Below are positions 44,601 to 52,500 of a stretch of DNA of 64,000 nucleotides, piece by piece. Below the pieces are notes generated by a model. The model had not been told where the DNA came from and did no database searches. It saw only the letters and a list, made by a program, of their open reading frames with translations. Position numbers and translations under genes: made by a program. Position 1 is the first letter of the stretch. Each line of letters begins with the position of its first letter. The DNA is from CAYTGM01 sp964437365 (GTDB lineage: Bacteria; Sumerlaeota; Sumerlaeia; SLMS01): NCBI GenBank assembly GCA_964437365.1, contig CAYTGM010000008.1, positions 62,001 to 126,000 of the forward strand. Reading direction: 5' to 3'.

Positions 44601-46106
44601 CAGGTCGGCTTCCGCTTGAATTCCGGGAGAAATCGCCATTCCCGGTGACCAGGAAGACCCCAAAGAATCAGCGCTTTCGAAATAATCAATACCATTGCTC
44701 GTATTGATGCGCACGACAGAGAGGAACTGGCCTGGTTCTGTCCCTTGAATAAGAAGGTCTGCTGTCCGGCCCCCCTGCTTTTGATTCCCAGTAAGATTCG
44801 TTGTTGTTGGAGCATTTCCATTAGCGGCTGGAAACCATGCATAGACAAGGGTGTCACTGAAATTGTGATAAACGGCAATCGGGAAAGTTCCGCTCAACTC
44901 GAGGTCAACAACTGAACCGGTAACACCTCCCGAAATACTCACAGGACTCGACCATTGTGTCGCTCCGTTCTGCGTGATCAGGTACTCGATTCCTGCGAAT
45001 CCGTAGAGGGCGGCAATTTCTCCGTCTATCACTTCATATCCGGCATTCGGACCTGGACCTGTACCTGTGATGGGGGCATTCCAAATCATCCCCTGAGCAT
45101 CGCTGGAAACAACAGCTCCACCGTGATATCCAATGATGGGAAACGTCTGGTATTCTAACAGCTCGACATTCCTGCCACCAGCAATCGGGGCAGCAACGGC
45201 TGTCACCGGTGAACTCCAGATACTCCCGGAGGCATCGAATGCAGATATATACTGGATACCAGCGGAGTCGGAATAAGCAATCGCCGGGAAGTTTCCAATT
45301 AAAGCGAGCGAGGCGTTCGCTCCTGTCCCGGTGCCTGAGTCTACTACTTGCGGAGTGCTCCAGGTTTTACCGAGAGAATCATTTGCGCGGGAATACTTGA
45401 GCGCTCCAGCAGTGACATCATGATAGGCAATAGCTGGTCGCCCTTCCACTGCAATCATGCTTGTATGACTCCCAACGTTGTTCGAGGAATTATCTACGGT
45501 CACAGCGATAGGATGAACGTTGGCTGTGAAACCGTTCGTGTCACTTGTGAGAATTTCAATGTGTTCATGCAGGTCGCCGAAGTTCAGCTCAGGTGCTGGT
45601 TCAACAGGGAAAGGATAGCTAACAGAAAGACTGGCTATTCCAGAGGCATAGTCGGTCATGCTAACCTCAACAGTGCCTCCCTGCCTGAGCGGAACACCAG
45701 CCTCAGAAAGTAATGCTCCGAAATCATCAATGCTACCTGCTTTATGTGCGTAAAGGGAGGCGGGAACGGGAAGTACCTGAACGCGGGGTGAAAGTGTTGA
45801 GAAATTGTCCGAACCGCCGTCGGGATCCACCTCGATTTCTATCCAATAAGTGTCAGCACCGAACACATCGCCAAAGTCCAATGATTCGCTGATTAGTCCG
45901 TCCTGCGCGGTTGTATCGATTCGCTCAACGGGGCTCCCAATAGCTGAACCAGCAGAGTCTGCATCATAGAGCGAAAATCGGAGGCTGACTGTGCCATCCA
46001 CCGGCACTCCACCGTTCTGTATCTTCCCCTGATAGTTGAATTCTGTTCCAGCATAAGCAATGCTGATGAACATCAGTTGGAACAAAACGCCCTGAAGTAT
46101 CTTCAC
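41673..46106 (-). CDS. Very large secreted protein: NYQG domain, LVIVD-type propeller, tail-fibre-like C-terminus
   Basis: The 1477-aa product starts at GTG 46106, with GAGGAA six bases upstream. A signal peptide is followed by an N-terminal domain (EFNYQGKIQNGGVPVDGTVS to about 125) like that of the protein at 37769. Residues about 190-550 contain repeats with GRPAIAYHDVTAGALKYSRA-like phrases and about 660-970 hold LVIVD-type blades (LVVEGNYAYVIDAQTDLLSI). From about 975 the sequence resembles phage-tail-like surface proteins (TTALDVNGTVKANAFEGDGS) and contains ALQVDGNGRVGIG and FAEQLPQIDPDETIERGDVV segments. It ends in a coiled coil (DNLEERLIEKDQQFEQLQAE) that would trimerise it. It has no clear enzymatic domain and is probably a surface adhesin or fibre. 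Confidence 0.82.
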   Translation of the reverse strand: MKILQGVLFQLMFISIAYAGTEFNYQGKIQNGGVPVDGTVSLRFSLYDADSAGSAIGSPVERIDTTAQDGLISESLDFGDVFGADTYWIEIEVDPDGGSDNFSTLSPRVQVLPVPASLYAHKAGSIDDFGALLSEAGVPLRQGGTVEVSMTDYASGIASLSVSYPFPVEPAPELNFGDLHEHIEILTSDTNGFTANVHPIAVTVDNSSNNVGSHTSMIAVEGRPAIAYHDVTAGALKYSRANDSLGKTWSTPQVVDSGTGTGANASLALIGNFPAIAYSDSAGIQYISAFDASGSIWSSPVTAVAAPIAGGRNVELLEYQTFPIIGYHGGAVVSSDAQGMIWNAPITGTGPGPNAGYEVIDGEIAALYGFAGIEYLITQNGATQWSSPVSISGGVTGSVVDLELSGTFPIAVYHNFSDTLVYAWFPAANGNAPTTTNLTGNQKQGGRTADLLIQGTEPGQFLSVVRINTSNGIDYFESADSLGSSWSPGMAISPGIQAEADLASVALDDGFAIAYHDAGNLDLNYLFYPTKVEYFFSEFDDSYAYNSSLSFQNGILEINDGGGQIQVSLNQAFNQSLTVSGTDLQLTDGQGTLTADLSFFDNSKLSSLAAEDGIPNVALGADIAGNIGVGTDSPLAKMHVTEGLTPLPTLIQRDSLSDSTFLADVAVQGSFAYTVNSSAGRLSIYDFSDPDNIVQRGTTTTGLTNPRRLVVEGNYAYVIDAQTDLLSIFDISDPDSIIALDTDETDLQQPRELAIQGSMVYVGEAGNDLQTGQLVVFDVSNPSSISHVGTYSYPEPTRPAVIILDGTLAYTLDYVGARIDVMNISNPANIQRLGTYSGDLVGPTSMVIQDDYAYIADFGAKEVSILNIADYSNISLTSNFPVPDSYYIEVNDNYAYALSDVSFPTGNDEMIVLDISEPAAPVEVESLVLDQYTKHIYSDGFLYLASTSEFQIVEVNQPILPSLIADGPVGIMTTNPTTALDVNGTVKANAFEGDGSALTGTEDADADPTNELQTLSEVLSEGNDAGAADISNVATIDAQNLVASNPLSNAALVISPSVNGRGVDSEFVVQDAATDDGSDSPFHISRNAIFQTSDDTYQYIDDVGDEASSIRFDNDGRISFHSAPSGTGTVPFHENMRTDVTTPLQVYRNTGDPVFTVNADGKVQAGKSNSFEVLNNSGLAVLRANTGNGTIPLTVLDNSGNTALQVDGNGRVGIGAAPFITPLYVEGSADGPDTLASSYIAQIKNTTSGTGGDVLWLEIATDPNHKEGNFIQFVSGGYAVGTVQRFKGLTNGVSYTSENSDFAEQLPQIDPDETIERGDVVGIHGGRISKTTDGADWVMAISTHPAFIGNSSAYRDESEKWLEVAFVGQVYINVVGPVTVSDYIVASGANDGTAIAISPNAIRPEHQSKIIGRAWEASDDPGAKLINCIVGLPESSSTNAAMTMRIDNLEERLIEKDQQFEQLQAELEELRALIEQN

Positions 46107-46425
46107 AATTATTCCTCATCTTCGAATAGTAAATTATGAGAAATGTCCTCAGGGTAATTACCCATGACAAGCACAATAAGTCTCATGCTATGCTGTCCCA
46201 GGATTGCAGCACATCAGGGATATCTGAACAGTGCTGCTGATTTGCGTTAAGAATATTGATTATAGATCATTTATACCGCAGGCAGCCCTTGTGCTTATCA
46301 GTCGCAACCCAATTGACGCCCTAATCCTGTACCCTCCAACGTGTTTTTGAGCCCCTCCAGCGCAATTCGGCGGCTCGCTTGTGTCGTCGCAACGATGAAG
46401 CAGTCACTCGTAAGCTCTATTGAGA
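46107..46425. other. Divergent intergenic region
   Basis: This stretch separates the 1477-aa gene (minus) from the OlsF-like gene (plus). Apart from the GAGGAA ribosome site of the former, I see no structured element. A 16-codon open frame from ATG 46394 overlaps the olsF-like start and is considered chance. Confidence 0.4.
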
Positions 46426-48153
46426 ATGATGGAACAACGTTCTAAAAAACTCTCCATCCTTAATCTGTGCCGACAAGAGCCCCCGCTCTGGCTGAGGGTT
46501 ACGGTTCCGCTCATCGATCGGGTAATGGGAATTCCAGAGCTTAACCGACTCTACCATGAATACGAAATGTCGGGGCTGCCACCGGGCGAATTCTATCAGA
46601 AATTCATCGAATGCCTAAGACTGAAATACGAATTTTCGGGTTCGGATTTCTCTACCTTGCCAACACAGGGACCGGCGATCGTTGTTGCCAATCATCCCCA
46701 TGGAGGGATCGAGGGCGTCATGATGAGGCATCTGATCTTTCAACACCGTTCTGACTTTAAGGTGCTTTCGAATTTGGGGATTTCAATCTTTCCTGAAATG
46801 AATGAGCACTCGATATACACAAATCCACTGTCTAACAATGCGAAGGGCAACACCTCGTCCTTACGCACGTGTCTCGAGCATCTGCGTCAAGGTGGGGTGC
46901 TTGTGCTCTTTGCAGCCGGAAGGGTCAGTTACCCTCACGGTACTCCGGAAGCGATTACCGATCATCGGTGGAATCGCATTGTGGCGAGTCTGCAACGAAA
47001 GGTTCAGTGCCCGCTCTATACCGTTCATATCAGCGGACAGAACAGACCGATGTTTTACAAACTGGGAAAGATCTGGTACAGGATGCGACTCCTCATGCTT
47101 GCCCGAGAAATGCTAGCGAGCCGCGACCGTAAGTTGACCTTCACGATCAGTCGTCCCATCAAGAAGCTGCCTCCCGCTCATGCCCAACAACAAACAGATT
47201 TACTCTATTTGCTGACCTACCTCAATGCGGTGAAGCTACCATCCTGGCCAAAGGCCGAAGAGCAAAAGATGCAGCCCCTTGCACCGGCTGTTTATCCCGA
47301 AGCATTAGCTGCCGAAGTCTCTGCTTTACCTGAAGGACAGAAACTGGCCAGCTTTAAGAGCTATACGACTTACTGGACACTACAGTCGCAGTCCCCGCAG
47401 ATCGTAAATCAGATCCGACGCTTACGGGAGGAGACTTTCAGGACTCTCGATGAGGGAAGTGGTAAGCCATTTGATGGTGACGATTTCGATGCGACTTACG
47501 TACATCTGTTCATCTATGATCAGGAGAACCCCCGGGTCATCGGTGCCTATCGCATGGGACGCAGCGATGAACTCATGAAGGGGGGACTGGATCAGCTTTA
47601 TTTATCAAGGGTCTTTGAATTCAAAGAGGGATTTATCAATCGTCAACGAGCTGCTCTGGAAATGGGGCGTTCATTCGTTGTTTCCGACCAGCAGCGCAGC
47701 TATCATGGTTTGCTCTTGCTGTTTCTTGGTATTGGGGCATTCGTTAAGAAATTCCCCCAGTATCGGGTGCTATATGGCACAGTCTCGTTGAGCATGCAGT
47801 ACAGTCCTTTGAGCGTAGCGGTAATACAGCGTTGGCTGTGCGAACCTTCAGGAGATGTGTCTGCTCTGTCGCCCTTTGACTCCCCCGTCATTCCTCAGTT
47901 GGAGCACTATCTGGCAATGCACAAGCCAACTCTAGAACATCTGGACTGGCTGGTTCGACAGATAGAGCTCGACGGCAAAGGGCTGCCAGTGTTGCTGAAG
48001 CAATACTACCAGATGGGTGCTCGATTTTATTGTATTGGGATCGACAAGAACTTTGCCGGGACGCCCGGTTTACTTCTCAGCGTTAATCTGGACAACGTAC
48101 CAGAGAAGCTTTTGAAACTCTATCGTATCGAAAGTTCTGGAAAGAGCCTCTGA
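46426..48153 (+). CDS. OlsF-like bifunctional aminolipid synthase (acyltransferase + GNAT N-acyltransferase)
   Basis: The product is 575 aa from ATG 46426 (ATG 46429 is also possible; the frame opens at TTG 46420). The N-terminal half is a PlsC/OlsA-type O-acyltransferase with VVANHPHGGIEGVMMRHL (H90, with Glu96 in place of the usual Asp) and an NTSSLRTCLEHLRQGGVLVL segment. The C-terminal half (about 300-575) is an OlsB-type GNAT domain: VNQIRRLREETFRTLDEGSG, then DDFDATYVHLFIYDQENPRV and IGAYRMGRSDEL. This order (OlsA-like then OlsB-like) is that of the bifunctional OlsF enzymes. They make ornithine lipids; relatives make glycine lipids. The substrate amino acid cannot be told from sequence. 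It acts at the inner face of the cytoplasmic membrane. Confidence 0.88.
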   Translation: MMEQRSKKLSILNLCRQEPPLWLRVTVPLIDRVMGIPELNRLYHEYEMSGLPPGEFYQKFIECLRLKYEFSGSDFSTLPTQGPAIVVANHPHGGIEGVMMRHLIFQHRSDFKVLSNLGISIFPEMNEHSIYTNPLSNNAKGNTSSLRTCLEHLRQGGVLVLFAAGRVSYPHGTPEAITDHRWNRIVASLQRKVQCPLYTVHISGQNRPMFYKLGKIWYRMRLLMLAREMLASRDRKLTFTISRPIKKLPPAHAQQQTDLLYLLTYLNAVKLPSWPKAEEQKMQPLAPAVYPEALAAEVSALPEGQKLASFKSYTTYWTLQSQSPQIVNQIRRLREETFRTLDEGSGKPFDGDDFDATYVHLFIYDQENPRVIGAYRMGRSDELMKGGLDQLYLSRVFEFKEGFINRQRAALEMGRSFVVSDQQRSYHGLLLLFLGIGAFVKKFPQYRVLYGTVSLSMQYSPLSVAVIQRWLCEPSGDVSALSPFDSPVIPQLEHYLAMHKPTLEHLDWLVRQIELDGKGLPVLLKQYYQMGARFYCIGIDKNFAGTPGLLLSVNLDNVPEKLLKLYRIESSGKSL

Positions 48154-48300
48154 AAAACTCAATGATTTGAATGGATTTCAACACTCTTCTTCAAACCATC
48201 AGTTTTTCACCTTCCCTCTCATCTTTCAACGGGAAATTGTGCTTGCTGCATCTCGCTGCTGGAGGTAAACAGGCATTATCCTACCTAATGGCGGTTCATC

Positions 48301-49509
48301 ATGTTCAAAAGCCATCTCACTCTCCTGGCGATTGTCGCCTTAATATGCCCGTTTGTTTCTGTTGTACACGCTCAGATCGACGTTTTTAGCGACGGTACCG
48401 ACGGTATTCTGGACCTTAATTGCTGCGGATCCACCACAATTGATCTCTCTCAAGCCATCACGGGAAACTGGGATGATCCGGTTGCTGCGGAGAATATGGG
48501 AAAGGGGATCTATGATCCCGATGTCTTTGCAGTCGTCTTTAAATATGAAAGCGTTGATATAGACAGACGTACAGTGAACTTCATCGGACACCCTTCAGGT
48601 GCTCCCGTTGTCTGGCTGGTTCAAAATGATGCGGTTATCAATGCAACGATTAACTTTAACGGTAGCGCCAGAAACCCGGGTCCTGGTGGATACTTCGGTG
48701 GGTTTGGTACAGCATCGGGTCTTGAGGCTTCTGCAGGTGAAGGTCCCGGCGGAGGAGGTATCGTTGCTGGTGAATTCGGAAGCGGTGGTGGACATGCAGA
48801 ACCAGGAAGCGGTTTGGACCCGGGCGGCACCTATGGAAATCCTGGTGTCTTTCCACTGACGGGAGGATCAGGGGGATCGGGTTCGGCAAGGGATGGACGC
48901 GATGGTGGCGGAGGAGGCGGAGCCTTTCTCCTCGCTGTCGGAGGCACACTTAGTATTGATGGCTCAGGGGCTATAGTAGCAAACGGTTATCAGGGAACTG
49001 CATGGGGCGGCGGAGCAGGTGGCGGCATTCGTGTTGTGGCAAACCTCATTGAAGGTCTCGGAACAATTCAGGCACGCGGGGGCGGGACCGACACCCGACG
49101 CGGAGGAAATGGCCATATTCGCATCGAAGCCAATACAGACAATTTTCAGGGAACAGATATTCCAGAAGCTTCGCGAGGTGTTCCGCAAAACCCTTTGAAT
49201 ATTTTCCCGAGTTCGACAGATCCTTATATTCGATCTATTTCACTCGGCGGAGAGGGAGTACCTGCTGACCCACGACCTCAGAGCGTTGATATTACCCTCG
49301 CAGATCCCGGGACGTACGAGCTGCTCATTCAGGCAGAAAACGTTCCTACCAGTGGAACAGTAACCGTTCGTATCACGCCTCGCCGCGGGGAAGAGTTTAC
49401 AGTCAACGCAAACAATGTGAGCGGTGATACCGCACTCTCCACCTGGTCTGCTAATTTAAACCTGGAGAGCGGTGCTTCTAATATTATTGTACGAGCTGAG
49501 CTTCCTTAA
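48301..49509 (+). CDS. Secreted Gly-rich repeat protein (paralogue of 20712-22001)
   Basis: The 402-aa product starts at ATG 48301 and has a signal peptide (FKSHLTLLAIVALICPFVSV then VHAQ). An N-terminal beta-domain with a Cys pair (LDLNCCGSTTIDLS) leads into a very Gly-rich region (about 120-255: GPGGYFGGFGTASG, GEGPGGGGIVAGEFGSGGGH, GGGGGGAFLLAVGGTLSIDG). The C-terminal beta-domain contains YELLIQAENVPTSGTVTVRI. The plan and the ENVP motif match the protein at 20712. It ends 50 bases before the 1905-aa CARDB gene on the same strand, so the two may act together on the surface. Confidence 0.78.
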   Translation: MFKSHLTLLAIVALICPFVSVVHAQIDVFSDGTDGILDLNCCGSTTIDLSQAITGNWDDPVAAENMGKGIYDPDVFAVVFKYESVDIDRRTVNFIGHPSGAPVVWLVQNDAVINATINFNGSARNPGPGGYFGGFGTASGLEASAGEGPGGGGIVAGEFGSGGGHAEPGSGLDPGGTYGNPGVFPLTGGSGGSGSARDGRDGGGGGGAFLLAVGGTLSIDGSGAIVANGYQGTAWGGGAGGGIRVVANLIEGLGTIQARGGGTDTRRGGNGHIRIEANTDNFQGTDIPEASRGVPQNPLNIFPSSTDPYIRSISLGGEGVPADPRPQSVDITLADPGTYELLIQAENVPTSGTVTVRITPRRGEEFTVNANNVSGDTALSTWSANLNLESGASNIIVRAELP

Positions 49510-49559
49510 AACCTCAGTTACTTGTAATGACCATATAGACTCTTTCTCTGAGGTCGCAG

Positions 49560-52500
49560 ATGCTCCGCTTCTCCACATTTTTCCTGCTCTTGACCGGCTG
49601 CCTTCTTTCGATGGCTCTGTCCTCTCATGCGCAGGTGGTTGGAAGAGCTTCGGACGATGCTACTTCAGATGTCATCTCTCGCGTTTTCTCGGCAGGGACA
49701 GGCCCTCTATTTACTGTTGATGGCACAACCACCAGTTCGATCTCTCGCGTCTTTTCTGCAGGGGTGGGCGAACTCTACACAGAACCCGAAATTGATGACG
49801 CCATTGCGCGTGCCTTCTCGGTTGGTGTTGGCGACTTGTATTTGGACCCTGAAACAACTGACGCAATCGCCCGTCAATTCTCTATCGGGATTGGTGAGAT
49901 ATACGAAGTTGGCATCGATGACGCCATTGCACGACAGTTTTCTGTCAACATTCCCGAGCCCAACCTTGTAGCGACTTCTGTGGGTACGTCAGACACTCTC
50001 ACAGCTGATCAGACCTTTACGGTCAGTTGGACTGTTGAGAATCAAGGAGAAGAGAGCCCTGAGGATCCATGGAGTGATTCCATTTATCTTTCAAAGAATG
50101 ATTCATTGGGTCCAGAAGACCTCCTGCTGGGAACACTTCCCAGAAACCCTCCACTTGATCCGGGTAATTCTTACAGCGACAGCCTTCAGGCAACGATTCC
50201 GATAGCCCAGGAGTATCCCGCTGGAACCTATTACATGATCCTCTATACAGACCCCGGAGAAAGAATCAGAGAGTCAGAGGAAGGTGACAATATTCTCGTC
50301 AGCAATATGATCACACTGGAGAGACCCCCCTTCGGTGATCTTGTCGTCTCGAACGTCAATACACCTTCTGACGGAGAGCCTGGCCAGCAAGTCACTGTCA
50401 ACTGGACAACAACGAATGGTGGCAGTCTTGCCATCGCAGGAACGTGGAACGAACAAATTGTCGCCACTTTGCCCTCTGTTCCGAACTATACGTTTCTGTT
50501 GAAAGTCGTTTCCCTTTCCACAACTCTGGATCCATCCGAATCCATTGCTCGCTCGACCCCGGTAACACTACCTGACCTTCCAGCTGACGAGTATACGCTT
50601 ACCGTCATCACTAACTCGGATAATGGAGTTCTGGAAGAAAGCACAGAAAATAATAGCACAACGAGCCTGTCCGCTCTCTTTAATCGACCTGACCTGGTAC
50701 CCAGCAACGTAACGGGTCCAACAACTGCCGAGGGCGACGAAACGGTAACCGTCAACTGGGATATAGACAATAACGGAACTGCAGATGCCACACTTTCCTG
50801 GACTGACGCGATACGACTGGCCCCCGAGGCTGGTGGAGATGGGGTCCTCCTGGCAGACCTTATACAAATTCCACCACTTACAATGGGCGGACAGTTTAAT
50901 AGCTCAACAGATGTCGTCATTCCAGGGGATTTACCCGATGGGAATTACAGATTCGTCGTTGAAGCAAACTTTGCAGAAGACTTTACTGAAACAGGGCCTG
51001 ACAATAATCGCGCTGAGGCAGCAGCACTTATCGCTATTACACAGCCACCTCGTCCTAACCTCATTGTTTCGTCTATAACTCTACCCCCAGGGGGACTTGG
51101 TGGAGAGCAGGGAACTGTCGAGTGGGTTGTAGAGAATATTGGTCCAAGAGACTCCACAGAGACGATCACTGACCGCGTTTATCTTGTCGGCCAGAATAGC
51201 CCGGAGGTTCTTGTCGCGGAGATCCTGTCAGGGACTCCTCTTCCCAGTGGTAACAGCGAACTTCGTTCTACGACGATTACATACCCTTATGTCTTTGATG
51301 ACTATCAGGTTCGTATAGAAACGGATGCTCTCGATCTGGTAAATGAAGGACTGGGCGGAGGTGAAGATGACAATGAGACAACGTCTGCCGGTACCTTCAT
51401 GGTCGATTCATATACGGTCACAGCTTTTGCAGATATCGAGGAAGAACCTGCTCCAATCCTTGTTAATATATCTGGTAGCGCTGCAAAGGTAAGTGATAGC
51501 CTGCCGGCGATGAATGTTCCTGTCAGTATCGATGTTGATGTTCAGGGAACGACGAGAACCTTCGGGGCACTCACTGATGGCAATGGCGACTATACACTTC
51601 AGTTTTCTCCCCTTCGAAATGAAGGAGGGCAGTTCTCTCTGAGAGGTGGCCCTCCCGGCTATCCAGCCGCTTCGCCAACAGACACCTTCATTATCCATGG
51701 AATGAGGGCAGATCGCAATACTCCGAATCAGATTTTGGTCGAGGACAATGGCCAGCCAACAGATATCACTATTGTCATCAGAAACAATGGCGATGTTCCA
51801 CAGAATGGCCTATCTGCTTTGCTGACACTTCCCCCGTCGCTGACAGGTGAAGTGAAATTGTCTTCAACTGATCTTCCTGCACTCGGCTTTGTTGACGCAG
51901 ATGTAAGGCTTGAGGTAAACAACGCCCGTAGCAGCCTTGCAAGGACGATGGAAGATTTCTCACTCAATGTTGAGTCGAGCCAGGGAGCCTCAACTAATGT
52001 AGAAATAACTGCCGATATACGTCCACCAGATGCTCAGATTGAGAGTAATAAGTCGGCGCTGACAGCTTCCGTGGTCAGAAGTTCCGAAGAAGAGCAGCGT
52101 CAGGAGTTTGTTTCTTTTACACTCACGAATATTGGCTCGGCAGCCACGGGGCCCATTGCGGTTAATATTCCGGCAGGGCAGGATCTATTCAGTCTCACTA
52201 CCATGAGCCCTCTTCCCTCACTGGAGCCTAATGAATCTACGAAACTCTACCTTCGGCTTTCGGCTGCATCTGATTTTCCTCTTGGTGAATATACAGGAAC
52301 GGTATTCATATCGGCTGAGCAGGGGAATTCTTTCAATATCCCCTATGTGTTTCGCGTCCTCTCCGATGAAACGGGGGATCTCGAAGTTTCTATAACCGAT
52401 GAGTTTACCTATTGGGATTCAGCCAATGGGTTTCCTCTTGTGGAAGGCGCAACGGTTAAGGTCCTCGACGGAATTTCCAAGTCAGTCGTGGCAGAAGATG

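Noticed and set aside
46394..46444. Short upstream open frame before the OlsF-like gene
   Set aside because: It is 16 codons long, with no convincing ribosome site and no sign of regulation beyond overlapping the start.
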